The notes below the pieces were generated by a model. The model made no database searches. It saw nothing but the letters and a program-made list of their open reading frames with translations, and was not told the DNA's origin. Below, one piece after another: positions 41,204 through 49,883 of a stretch of DNA of 64,000 nucleotides. Location: the NCBI RefSeq assembly GCF_002953715.1, contig NZ_CP025017.1, positions 1-64,000 of the forward strand, given 5' to 3'. Origin of the DNA: Rhizobium leguminosarum (GTDB lineage: Bacteria > Pseudomonadota > Alphaproteobacteria > Rhizobiales > Rhizobiaceae). The stretch's first letter is position 1, and every line of letters begins with the position of its first letter. Made by a program: the position numbers and the translations under genes.

Positions 41204-42658
41204 ATGAAGCTCAATGATCCCTCGCTGTTCCGTCAGGCATGCCCCATTGCCGATCGCTGGATCGAAGCGGAAGGCCGCAAGGCGGCGACGGTCCGCAATC
41301 CGGCGACAGGCGAGCCGCTGGGGGTGGTCCCCGACCTCGGCGCCGCGGAAACGGAAGATGCCATCCGCGCCGCGGTCATCGCCCAGAAGCTTTGGGCGAA
41401 GAAGACCGCCGGTGAGCGCGCCGCCGTTCTCAAGGCATGGCACCGGCTGATGATCGAAAACCGCGATGATCTGGCGATGATCCTGACGCTGGAACAGGGA
41501 AAACCCCTGGCCGAGGCCAAGGGGGAGATCACCTATGGTGCGAGCTTCATCGAATGGTTCGCCGAAGAGGCGAGACGCATCAACGGCGAGGTCGTACCGG
41601 GACATCAGCCTGACAAGCGGATCCTCGTGCTGCGCCAGCCCGCAGGCGTAGTGGCCGCGATCACGCCCTGGAACTTTCCGAACGCGATGATCACCCGCAA
41701 GATTGGCCCCGCGCTTGCCGCCGGCTGTGCCGTGGTTCTCAAGCCGGCGCTACAGACGCCATTCTCCGCCATTGCGATCGCCGTTCTCGCTGAGCGCGCC
41801 GGCCTACCGCCTGGGCTTCTCAACATCGTCACGGGTGATGCAGCGGCAATTGGCGGGGCGCTGACGGCAAGCCGCGACGTTCGGGTTCTGACATTCACGG
41901 GCTCCACTCGGACTGGCGAACTGCTTTACCGGCAATGCGCGCCGACGATCAAAAAGCTCGGCCTCGAGCTTGGCGGCAATGCACCCTTCATCGTCTTCGA
42001 CGACGCTGATCTCGATGCTGCCGTCGAAGGCGCGCTCATCGCCAAGTTCCGCAACAACGGCCAGACCTGCGTCTGCGCTAATAGGCTTTATGTCCAGGAC
42101 GGCGTCTACGAGGCGTTTGCCGCCAAGCTCGCCGCGGCCGTTTCGGGCTTGAAAGTCGGCAACGGTCTCGACCGTGACGTCGTGCTTGGCCCGCTGATCG
42201 ACGACAATGCCGTCGCCAAGGTCGAAAGCCATATCAGCGATGCCGTTTCAAAGGGTGCCGGGATCGTCTTAGGCGGCAAACGCCACGCGCTCGGCGGCCA
42301 TTTCTTCGAGCCGACGATCCTGCGCGATGTTGCTGCCGGCATGCAGGTCGCCCGCGAGGAAACCTTCGGGCCGCTTGCACCGCTTTTCCGTTTCCGCGAC
42401 GAAGAGGACGTCATCGAACAGGCAAACGACACCGAGTTCGGGCTCGCTTCGTATTTTTACGCCCGCGATCTGTCGCGGGTATTTCGCGTGGCCGAAGCCC
42501 TCGAATATGGGATGGTCGGCGTCAATACCGGTCTTGTCTCCACGGCCGAGGCTCCGTTCGGCGGTGTGAAAATGTCGGGTCTCGGTCGCGAAGGGTCGAG
42601 GCACGGATTGGACGAATATACCGAGCTCAAATATGTATGCCTCGGCGGCATTGCCTGA
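41204..42658 (+). CDS. gabD: Succinate-semialdehyde dehydrogenase-like aldehyde dehydrogenase
   Basis: A 484-residue dehydrogenase of the GabD type: ITPWNFPNAMITRKIGPALA near 151-170, catalytic Glu in LELGGNAPFIVFDDADLDA near 252-270 and Cys in NGQTCVCANRLYVQDG near 284-299. The TCVCAN sequence is frequent in succinate-semialdehyde dehydrogenases. If correct, the pathway would deliver succinate to the TCA cycle. The ATG at 41204 is preferred over 41171, which overlaps the ATPase gene. Substrate specificity is inferred from the family motif. Confidence 0.85.
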   Translation: MKLNDPSLFRQACPIADRWIEAEGRKAATVRNPATGEPLGVVPDLGAAETEDAIRAAVIAQKLWAKKTAGERAAVLKAWHRLMIENRDDLAMILTLEQGKPLAEAKGEITYGASFIEWFAEEARRINGEVVPGHQPDKRILVLRQPAGVVAAITPWNFPNAMITRKIGPALAAGCAVVLKPALQTPFSAIAIAVLAERAGLPPGLLNIVTGDAAAIGGALTASRDVRVLTFTGSTRTGELLYRQCAPTIKKLGLELGGNAPFIVFDDADLDAAVEGALIAKFRNNGQTCVCANRLYVQDGVYEAFAAKLAAAVSGLKVGNGLDRDVVLGPLIDDNAVAKVESHISDAVSKGAGIVLGGKRHALGGHFFEPTILRDVAAGMQVAREETFGPLAPLFRFRDEEDVIEQANDTEFGLASYFYARDLSRVFRVAEALEYGMVGVNTGLVSTAEAPFGGVKMSGLGREGSRHGLDEYTELKYVCLGGIA

Positions 42659-42696
42659 TCTGGTCGATGCTTGCGCCTCGTCGCAGGGAAGACCGG

Positions 42697-43497
42697 ATGC
42701 CTCTCGTCAGCATCGCCATGTATGTCACATCGAAGCCGCTCGCGGATGCGACGGCCGAGCTGTGGTCGTTCCTCCGGCATTATCTCTCGAATGCCGGCCT
42801 CAAGGACTTGCCTGAAAGGCTCGATCAGACGGTTCCCTACGATGAAGCCTGGCTGCGGCCGGATCTGCTTCTGTCGCAGGCATGCGGCTATCCCTTTGCG
42901 AAGAGCCTGCGCGGCAGGGTCCGCCTGGTGGCGACGCCGATCTATGACCATCCCGGCTGCGACGGCCCGTTGATGCGCAGCTTCATTGTCGTCGCCAAGG
43001 ATTCTCCCGTTTGCTCGCCCGAGGATTTGCGGGGCACCACGGCTGCGATCAATAGCCCTGACAGCAATTCCGGCAGCAATTTCTTTCGCGCGGCGGTCGC
43101 GCCGCTTGCCGACAGCGGCCGTTTCTTTGGCCGGATTATCGAAACGGGCAGCCATCGCGGCAGCATTGCTGCCGTTGTCGAAGGCAGGGCGGAGAGTGCG
43201 GCCATCGATTGCGTCACCTATGCGAATATTCGCCGCTTCGATCCCGGCCATCTCCACGCGATCCGCATCATTGCCGAAACGCCCAAAGGCCCGGGTCTGC
43301 CATTCATCACCTCAGGCGATGCATCGGACGACAGAGTCCTGTTCCTGCGAAATGCGCTTAGCGCCGCGATCAAGGAGCCATCGCTGGCCGCTATGCGCGC
43401 TACACTCGGGCTCGTTGATTTTTCAGTGCTTTCCGAAGCCGACTATGCGCCGCTTCTATCATTGGCCGGCGATGCATTGCCACAAATGAGAGCTTGA
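42697..43497 (+). CDS. PhnD/SsuA-like binding-domain protein without signal peptide
   Basis: A 266-residue protein of the phosphonate-binding (PhnD/transferrin-like) family: LLLSQACGYPFAKSLRGRVR, GPLMRSFIVVAKDSPVCSPE, NSPDSNSGSNFFRAAVAP and GRAESAAIDCVTYANIRR. No Sec signal is visible at either plausible start (42637 or 42697), so it is probably cytoplasmic, unlike normal PhnD. No permease of that class is nearby. It may be a sensor or an enzyme-like offshoot. It ends the operon; convergent RidA follows. Confidence 0.8.
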   Translation: MPLVSIAMYVTSKPLADATAELWSFLRHYLSNAGLKDLPERLDQTVPYDEAWLRPDLLLSQACGYPFAKSLRGRVRLVATPIYDHPGCDGPLMRSFIVVAKDSPVCSPEDLRGTTAAINSPDSNSGSNFFRAAVAPLADSGRFFGRIIETGSHRGSIAAVVEGRAESAAIDCVTYANIRRFDPGHLHAIRIIAETPKGPGLPFITSGDASDDRVLFLRNALSAAIKEPSLAAMRATLGLVDFSVLSEADYAPLLSLAGDALPQMRA

Positions 43498-43545
43498 GTT
43501 TTCCGAATTCCTATCCGTCCCGCAAGATGACGGAGGCACGAACCA

Positions 43546-43902
43546 TCAGTTTCCGATCGCTGCGATGATGCCGATCTCGACAGTGAATTCCGGCCCGGCG
43601 AGCTTTGCTTCGACGGTGGCGCGCGCCGGCGCATGGCCCGAAGGCACCCAGGCATCCCAGACGATATTCATCTCTTCGAACTCGGACATGTCAGCAAGCC
43701 AGATCGTCGCGCTGAGGATCCGTGTCGGATTGCTGCCCGCGCCTTCCAGAAGCCGCGTAATCCGCGCCAGGATGTTGGTCGTCTGTTCGCGGACGGAGGT
43801 GCCCGGCGCGTCGATGGCGACCTGGCCTGCGAGAAAGACAAAGCCGCCACAGGTCACGGCCTGGCTCATCCGCTTTCCGGTTTCGTAGCGTTCGATCTGC
43901 AT
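43546..43902 (-). CDS. RidA-family protein
   Basis: A 118-residue RidA/YjgF/UK114 protein: MQIERYETGKRMSQAVTCGG, LAGQVAIDAPGTSVREQTTNI, and the C-terminal PARATVEAKLAGPEFTVEIG, including the Arg that binds the substrate carboxylate. RidA hydrolyses reactive enamine/imine intermediates; RutC-type members act in pyrimidine degradation. It is the last gene of a minus-strand operon with an ABC importer (43918-48244). The ATG at 43902 follows CAGGGGG. Confidence 0.88.
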   Translation of the reverse strand: MQIERYETGKRMSQAVTCGGFVFLAGQVAIDAPGTSVREQTTNILARITRLLEGAGSNPTRILSATIWLADMSEFEEMNIVWDAWVPSGHAPARATVEAKLAGPEFTVEIGIIAAIGN

Positions 43903-43917
43903 GCTCAACCCCCTGAA

Positions 43918-44739
43918 TTAATCCCTATGCGCAATCTTCTGGCGTTCGGCGCGTCGCTGCAGCCATTGGATCGTGGCGAGGAACAGCGTCGAAAACAGGA
44001 TGAGGAGCGTGGCGACGGCGGCGATCGTCGGGCTCAGCGTTTCGCGCACGCCGCTCCACATCTGGCGTGGCAGCGTGCGTTCTTCGGAACCGGCGATGAA
44101 CAGTGCAATCACCACTTCGTCGAATGATGTCACGAAGGCGAAGAGGGCGCCGGACGCCACCCCCGGCGCAATGACCGGCAGCATGATGCGCAACGTCGCT
44201 TCAACAGGGGCTGCGCCGAGACTGGATGCCGCCCGCATCAGATTGTGATCGAAGCTTGCGAGCGTCGCGGTCACGGTGATCACCACGAAAGGGGCGCCGA
44301 TCGCCGTATGCGCCAGCACCAGCCCGGTCAGGCTGTTGAGCAGCCCGACGGCCGCGAAGGCATAGTAGATGCCGACCGCCGAAACGATGACCGGTACGAT
44401 CATCGGCGAAATCAGAATGGCGGTCAGCGCTGCACGCGCCGGGCAGGAGGGCCGGCTGAGGCCGATCGCGGCAAGGGTGCCGAGAAAGGTCGACAGAAGC
44501 GTGGCGAAGACGGCGACGATGATGCTGTTTTTCAGCGCCAGCTGCCAGACGTTGGAATCGAAGAATTCGCGATACCAGCGGAGCGACAGGCCGGGCATGG
44601 GATAGGTGAAGAACGGCTCGGCATTGAAGGAGAGCGGCACGATCGCCACGATCGGCGCGATCAGAAAGAGGATCACGAGGCCGCCAACCAGCCACAAGAG
44701 GATCGAAAACAGCCGCGGGAAAGAAAGGAAATTCGTCAT
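43918..44739 (-). CDS. Polyamine-type ABC permease (PotC-like), importer 2
   Basis: A 273-residue permease with about six spans; the loop MRAASSLGAAPVEATLRIMLP is the EAA motif and GLSLRWYREFFDSNVW is PotC-like. The first codon overlaps the stop of the upstream permease gene by one base. It belongs to the importer encoded by 44739-48244. Confidence 0.9.
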   Translation of the reverse strand: MTNFLSFPRLFSILLWLVGGLVILFLIAPIVAIVPLSFNAEPFFTYPMPGLSLRWYREFFDSNVWQLALKNSIIVAVFATLLSTFLGTLAAIGLSRPSCPARAALTAILISPMIVPVIVSAVGIYYAFAAVGLLNSLTGLVLAHTAIGAPFVVITVTATLASFDHNLMRAASSLGAAPVEATLRIMLPVIAPGVASGALFAFVTSFDEVVIALFIAGSEERTLPRQMWSGVRETLSPTIAAVATLLILFSTLFLATIQWLQRRAERQKIAHRD

Positions 44740-45995
44740 CAGCCTATCCTCAGCCGGTCGATGCCGACGATGCGATTGTAGACGGCGTAGAGGATCAGCA
44801 CCGCCACCAGCAGGATGGTGCTCAAAGCCGCCGCCATGCCCCAGTTGGTGACCTGATTGGAGTAATAGGCGATGAAATAGCTCACCATCTGGTCTCCCGG
44901 CCCGCCGACCAAAGCCGGGGTGATGTAATAGCCAAGCGCCAGGATGAAGACGAGCAGCCCGCCGGCGCTGACACCAGGCATGCTCATCGGCAGGTATATG
45001 CGGAGAAAGGCCGATATCGGCGGCGCGCCGAGTGACGAGGCGGCACGCAGATAGACTGGAGGTATGCTCTTCATGACGCTATAGATCGGCAGCACCATGA
45101 AGGGCAGCAGAATATGGGTCATGGCAATCAGCACGCCGATGCGATTGTAGATCAGGTCGAGGGGATGCGCGGGGTCGATCAGGCCGAGCCAGATGAGCGC
45201 CGAGTTGATCACGCCGCGTCCCTGCAGCAGGACGACCCAGGCGCTGGTGCGAACCAGAAGCGAGGTCCAGAACGGCAGGAGCACCAGGATCAGCAGCGTA
45301 TTGGCTACCGCCCCTTTCGACCGGGCAATCAGGGCGGCGAGGGGATAGCCGAGAAACAGGCAGATCACGGTGACCGAAGCGCTGACGATGAATGTGCGGA
45401 TCAGGACATCGACATGCACCGCATTCTCCGCTGAGACCCTGCCGATGGCGCCTGACGCGTCGCGCTCCAGGTCGAGCGAGGCGAGCAGGTAATAGTCGGT
45501 GAAGGGCGGCGATGCGTTCTTGATGAGCGTCCAGTAGTGCGGCGTCTCCCACTTGGGATCGATGGCGACAAAAGCGGCCTTGTAGGGCGGCTTCGCGTCG
45601 CGGATCGTGCGGGCGGTTTTCAAGAGCATCGAGCGCATGCCCGTCTCGTAATAGTTGAGACGCTTGGCCACCTCGGCGATCTGGTCGCGCGGCGATTGTT
45701 TCAGATCGGTGGCAAAGGCGGCAAACAGCGCTTCGTCGGGCGCAGATTGTTCATCCCAGCCGGAAAGAGCCGACATCGTGTAGGGCAGGGCGGCGGAAGC
45801 CGCCCTGTTGTCGACCGCGCGCGTCAACAACAGGACAATGGGCAGGACGAAGACGAGCAGTAGGAAGATCAACAGCGGCGCGACCAGCAGCAGCGCCCTC
45901 AGCTGCGCCTTGCTTTTCGCACTGCCGAGGCTTTTCACCCGCGTGCGGGCGGCAATCATCGAGCCGTCGCCTTCATTCATTGTCGCGATCACCAT
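44739..45995 (-). CDS. Polyamine-type ABC permease (PotB-like) with long insert, importer 2
   Basis: A 418-residue permease, much longer than the usual 290-310. The first span (RALLLVAPLLIFLLLVFVLP) is followed by about 140 residues of soluble, periplasm-facing sequence (about 60-200) before the core of five spans and the loop LRAASSLGAPPISAFLRIYLP. This insert occurs in a subgroup of polyamine-type permeases; its role is unknown. The ATG at 45995 is used; ATGs at 45980 and 45959 are possible. Confidence 0.88.
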   Translation of the reverse strand: MVIATMNEGDGSMIAARTRVKSLGSAKSKAQLRALLLVAPLLIFLLLVFVLPIVLLLTRAVDNRAASAALPYTMSALSGWDEQSAPDEALFAAFATDLKQSPRDQIAEVAKRLNYYETGMRSMLLKTARTIRDAKPPYKAAFVAIDPKWETPHYWTLIKNASPPFTDYYLLASLDLERDASGAIGRVSAENAVHVDVLIRTFIVSASVTVICLFLGYPLAALIARSKGAVANTLLILVLLPFWTSLLVRTSAWVVLLQGRGVINSALIWLGLIDPAHPLDLIYNRIGVLIAMTHILLPFMVLPIYSVMKSIPPVYLRAASSLGAPPISAFLRIYLPMSMPGVSAGGLLVFILALGYYITPALVGGPGDQMVSYFIAYYSNQVTNWGMAAALSTILLVAVLILYAVYNRIVGIDRLRIG

Positions 45996-46023
45996 CGCTC
46001 ATGCCTTCCTGCGGTAGAGAAAG

Positions 46024-46056
46024 GGGCGGACGAAGCCAGGGGGCACTCGTCCGCCC
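46024..46056 (-). other. GC-rich hairpin after binding protein gene
   Basis: Perfect ten-pair inverted repeat (arms GGGCGGACGA / TCGTCCGCCC) with a 13-nt loop, between the binding-protein gene and its permease gene on the minus strand. Confidence 0.6.
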
Positions 46057-46063
46057 GACGAGG

Positions 46064-47113
46064 TTACTGTGCGAGCCACTTGTTGAAGCGTTCGGTCAAC
46101 TCCTCATCATGATCGGCCCAGAACTCGGAGGAGACGACAAATGCGTTCTTCGTATTGTCAGGCGCGGTCGGCAGATCGACGAGAATATCCGCCGGAACCT
46201 TGGCGATGGCCGCTTTCAGGGTCGGGCCATAGGAGATGTATTTGGACTGCTGCGCCATCACGTCGGGATTGACGGTGAAGGCGACGAATTTGTCCGCCAG
46301 TTCCTTGTTCTTCGAGCCTTTCGGCTCGGCCCAGAGATTGAAGTCCATTCCCTGGCCGTCCCAGACGATCTTGAAGTTCTTGCCGCTGTTCTTGACGGCA
46401 TCGTAGATGCGGCCGTTCCACGCGGTGGTCATCACGACTTCGCCGTCGGCGAGAAGCTGCGGCGGCTGCGCGCCTGCCGTCCACCAGACCTTCACATCCT
46501 TCTTGATGGTGTCGAGTTTCTTGAAGGCGCGGTCGACGCCCTCCGGCGTTCCGAGCACGTTGTACACTTCGGCGGGTTTGACGCCGTCGGCAATCAGCGC
46601 GAATTCCAACGTAGTCTTCGGCGACTTGCGCAAGGCTCGCGGCCCGGGGAACTTGGTCGTGTCGAACAGATCGGCCATGGTCGTTGGCCCGCCATTCGGG
46701 AACTTGGCGGCATCATAGGCATAGATGGTGCCGAAGACGATCGTCGCGACCGCGCAATCCATCGCGGCGCCGTCGATGAAGGCGTCCTTGCCGCCGAGCT
46801 TCGAATAGTCGATCGTTTCGAGCCAGCCTTCGTCGCAGCCTTGCAGCGCATGGCTGGGTTCGACATCGACGACATCCCAGGTCACCTGGCCGGTTTCGAC
46901 CATGCCCTTCAGCTTGGCGGTCGAGCCGTCCCATTCATCCTGGAGGATCTTGGTGCCGGTTTCCTTGGCGAAGGGCTTGAAGAAGGCCTCCTCCTGGCTC
47001 TTCGTATAGGCGCCGCCCCAGGATGTGACGGTCAGCGTGTCCTCGGCAAATGCGGCTCCTGCGATGGCAAGAGTCATGACGGAACTGAGAAGCATGCAGT
47101 TTAAACGCATCAT
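46064..47113 (-). CDS. PotD-like periplasmic binding protein, importer 2
   Basis: A 349-residue secreted binding protein with signal LLSSVMTLAIAGAAFAED. Motifs shared with the protein at 37323 are TSWGGAYTKSQEEAFFKPF, VTWDVVDVEPSHALQG, DLFDTTKFPGPR and KLDTIKKDVKVWWTAGAQPP. It belongs to the importer whose ATPase gene precedes it. A second start codon (47110) is directly adjacent. The substrate is probably an amine or amino-acid-like cation. Confidence 0.92.
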   Translation of the reverse strand: MMRLNCMLLSSVMTLAIAGAAFAEDTLTVTSWGGAYTKSQEEAFFKPFAKETGTKILQDEWDGSTAKLKGMVETGQVTWDVVDVEPSHALQGCDEGWLETIDYSKLGGKDAFIDGAAMDCAVATIVFGTIYAYDAAKFPNGGPTTMADLFDTTKFPGPRALRKSPKTTLEFALIADGVKPAEVYNVLGTPEGVDRAFKKLDTIKKDVKVWWTAGAQPPQLLADGEVVMTTAWNGRIYDAVKNSGKNFKIVWDGQGMDFNLWAEPKGSKNKELADKFVAFTVNPDVMAQQSKYISYGPTLKAAIAKVPADILVDLPTAPDNTKNAFVVSSEFWADHDEELTERFNKWLAQ

Positions 47114-47161
47114 GGTGGTTCCCCTTTTTGTAGCTGCGTTTGCGAAAGAATGAATGTCCGG

Positions 47162-48244
47162 TCAGGAGAGCGCGAGGACGCGGCAATCCTCCGGCGTCCA
47201 GCCGATGACGGTATTCGCGCCTGGCGCATGAACCGGAATGTCCTGGGCGGCTGCCACTTTGATGAAGACGTCGTCGCAGCCACAGGCTGAGACGCGCAAC
47301 CTGACATGATCGCCGTGATAGATGATTTCCTTGAGCGTCGCCGTAAACCGGTTCGGAACCTCGGCTGCGGGCGCCAGCTGAATCCGCTCGGGCCGCAATA
47401 CCAGCGTTGCCCGTGCGCCTTCCTTCAATCCTTCTCCGGCCTGGCCGGTAATGATCGAACCATCGGGCGCGCGAATTCGGCAGACCGCATTTTCGATCGC
47501 GACGACCTCGCCTGATATCGCATTGTTCTCGCCGATAAAGGTTGCGACGAAGGGGTTTGCCGGCGTCTCGTAGAGCTCATGCGGCGGCGCGATCTGCTGC
47601 AGGATGCCGTCATTGAACACGCCGACCCGATCGGACATGGTCAGTGCCTCGCTCTGGTCGTGGGTAACGTAGACGACGTTGATGCCGAGGCGGGCATGCA
47701 GGTGCTTGATCTCGAGCTGCATATGCTCGCGAAGCTGCTTGTCGAGCGCACCGAGCGGCTCGTCCATCAGCACAAGCTGCGGCTCGAAGACGAGGGCGCG
47801 GGCAAGCGCGATGCGCTGTTGCTGTCCGCCGGAAAGCTGGTTGGGCCGCCGCGTTTCGAAGCTCGCCATGCGCACCATGTCGAGCGCGCGGCGCACCCGC
47901 TCGGTGATCTCAGCCTTGCCGAGCCGGCGCATTTTCAGCGGGAAAGCGACATTCTCGCCGACGGTCATATGCGGGAACAGCGCGTAATTCTGGAACACGA
48001 CACCGATATTGCGGCGATGCGGCGGGACACTGTCGATCCTGTTGTCGGCAAGGGTGATCGTCCCGTCGGTCGGCGCCTCGAAACCGGCCAGCATCATCAG
48101 TGTCGTGGTCTTGCCGGATCCGGAAGGGCCGAGAAGGGTCAGAAACTCGCCTTTGGCGACGTCGAGGTCCAAGCCGCGCACGACATAGCTGACGCCGTCA
48201 TAGGATTTACGCACGCCGTCGAAAGCAATGAAGCGCTCGCTCAT
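47162..48244 (-). CDS. Polyamine-type ABC ATPase (PotA-like), importer 2
   Basis: A 360-residue ATPase: Walker A GPSGSGKTTTLMMLAG near 37-52, signature LSGGQQQRIALARAL, Walker B LVLMDEPLGALDKQLR and a TOBE domain at the C-terminus (about 275-360). It is the first gene of the minus-strand operon 48244-43546 (ATPase, binding protein, two permeases, RidA) and lies divergent from a MocR-type regulator, its likely controller. Ribosome site AGGAGGAC. Confidence 0.93.
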   Translation of the reverse strand: MSERFIAFDGVRKSYDGVSYVVRGLDLDVAKGEFLTLLGPSGSGKTTTLMMLAGFEAPTDGTITLADNRIDSVPPHRRNIGVVFQNYALFPHMTVGENVAFPLKMRRLGKAEITERVRRALDMVRMASFETRRPNQLSGGQQQRIALARALVFEPQLVLMDEPLGALDKQLREHMQLEIKHLHARLGINVVYVTHDQSEALTMSDRVGVFNDGILQQIAPPHELYETPANPFVATFIGENNAISGEVVAIENAVCRIRAPDGSIITGQAGEGLKEGARATLVLRPERIQLAPAAEVPNRFTATLKEIIYHGDHVRLRVSACGCDDVFIKVAAAQDIPVHAPGANTVIGWTPEDCRVLALS

Positions 48245-48482
48245 GAAGTCCTCCTGTTTGCATCGGCCGGGTCCCTGCCTCTTTGTCTCGATGCAAGGTC
48301 ATATTGTCTCGGTCTGTTTCCGCTTGTCAAGCCACACAAATAATTTTGTATGGTGGCGGCTGCAGATCTCGAAAACACCGGAAAAGCATGCTATGTCGCA
48401 CGAAACCATGCTGAATCGCGGGATCTGTGCTTAAATGCGCTGCGCCTGGCATATGGAAGTTGGACCCTATTACAGGAATTGT
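48245..48482. promoter_or_regulatory. Divergent control region between importer 2 and the MocR-type regulator
   Basis: A 238-bp AT-richer gap. An inverted repeat ACAAA-TAAT-TTTGT (48336-48349) lies near its middle and is the best candidate operator for the MocR-type regulator. Promoter boxes could not be assigned with confidence. Confidence 0.45.
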
Positions 48483-49880
48483 ATGTCTGAAAGATCGGAA
48501 GTGACCCGGACAAATCAGGAGCGGGAAACGCGGATACCGGCCTATCTGGAGCTCGCAAGCGAGCTCGAGGCGAAGATCCGTTCGGGCGCCTTGCCTCCCG
48601 GCAGCCAGCTCCCGCCGCAGCGCGACCTGGCGCGGGAGCGGTCGCTCAACGTCTCCACCGTCACGCGCGCCTACCGCGAATTGCAGAACCTCAATCTTGT
48701 GATGGGCAGCACCCGGCGCGGCACGATCGTCATGGGCGACGGCGCCATGCCGCGGGTCGACCGAGCGGCGAACCCGTCCGGTGTCATAGACCTGACGGTC
48801 AACCGGCCGGCCGTCGACGATTTCCAGCAGCGCCTCGCCCAATCCCTGCCGGACCTTTCATCGGACCGGCGCTTCCGCCAGATGCAGGAGTATCAGCCGC
48901 CGGAAGGTCCTGCCTGGGCGCGCCACGCCGCGAGAAAGTGGATATCGCTCAACGGCTTCGATCCGTCCGAAGACGATATCGTCGTCACCAGTGGCGCCCA
49001 GCATGCTTTGCTGGCGGTGATCAGCAGCCTGATAGAGCCCGGCGACACCATCGTCTGCGATCGGCTGACCTATTATGGCCTGATCGCGCTTGCCCAGATG
49101 TTCCGCTTCCGCATTATCGGCATCGGAAGTGACGATCAGGGCATGTCGGCGGCGGAGCTTGACGATATCTGCGGCCGGGAGAGCGTGCGCGCCGTCTTCA
49201 CGGTTCCCTCGATGCACAATCCGACCGTCGTCACCATGAGCGAGGCTCGCCGGCGGGAATTGGTCGACGTCGCGGAAAAGCACGATCTCGTCATCATCGA
49301 GGACGATGTCTATGGACCGATGCTCGGGACCCGCGCAAGCGCCCTGATCACGCTTGCTCCAAGCAGAACCTACCATATATCAGCACTCTCCAAGGCGCTG
49401 GCACCGGGTCTGCGGGTCGGCTATCTCTTGTGCCCGCCCGGCCGGGCGCTGCTGTCCGCCGAGGCGGTCCGCACGACCGCCTGGATGCCCTCTCCGCTGC
49501 CGCTGCTGCTTGCGACCCGCTGGCTGGAAGATGGCACGGCCGAAGCGATCCTGAAGGCCCAGCTTGCGGAGCTGCGCGCGCGCCATGCGATCGTCACGAC
49601 GATCCTTGCCGGCCATTCCTTCTCCGCCGATCCGCGCTGCATGTTTCTTTGGCTCCGGCTGCCGGCGCCATGGCGATGCGAGGATTTTGCCGCCAATCTG
49701 CGCGCCCATGGGGTTGCCGTCATGGCCGCCACCGCCTTTGCCTGTGACCGCCAGCCGGTGGAGCATGCCGTTCGCGTCAATGTCGGCTGCGCATCGTCGC
49801 GCGACGAACTTGCAACGGCCCTGCGCATCATTGCCGCCACGCTGAACGATCGTCCCCGCGCTCTGGCAGGCTTGGTCTAG
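48483..49880 (+). CDS. MocR-type regulator (GntR winged helix fused to aminotransferase fold)
   Basis: A 465-residue protein. A GntR-type winged helix (about 10-80: LEAKIRSGALPPGSQLPPQ, NVSTVTRAYRELQNLNL) is followed by a fold-type I aminotransferase domain. In it, SALSKALAPGLRVGY carries the PLP-binding Lys and IIEDDVYGPM the conserved Asp/Tyr. MocR proteins sense PLP and amino compounds such as GABA. Divergent importer 2 and the following DadA-like gene (3 bp downstream) are likely targets. The ATG at 48483 is used; an upstream ATG at 48435 is possible. Confidence 0.9.
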   Translation: MSERSEVTRTNQERETRIPAYLELASELEAKIRSGALPPGSQLPPQRDLARERSLNVSTVTRAYRELQNLNLVMGSTRRGTIVMGDGAMPRVDRAANPSGVIDLTVNRPAVDDFQQRLAQSLPDLSSDRRFRQMQEYQPPEGPAWARHAARKWISLNGFDPSEDDIVVTSGAQHALLAVISSLIEPGDTIVCDRLTYYGLIALAQMFRFRIIGIGSDDQGMSAAELDDICGRESVRAVFTVPSMHNPTVVTMSEARRRELVDVAEKHDLVIIEDDVYGPMLGTRASALITLAPSRTYHISALSKALAPGLRVGYLLCPPGRALLSAEAVRTTAWMPSPLPLLLATRWLEDGTAEAILKAQLAELRARHAIVTTILAGHSFSADPRCMFLWLRLPAPWRCEDFAANLRAHGVAVMAATAFACDRQPVEHAVRVNVGCASSRDELATALRIIAATLNDRPRALAGLV

Positions 49881-49883
49881 GCG

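Noticed and set aside
48320..48355. Promoter TTGTCA...TATGGT for the MocR-type gene
   Set aside because: The spacing of 19 nt and weak boxes do not allow a firm call; only the inverted repeat is reported.
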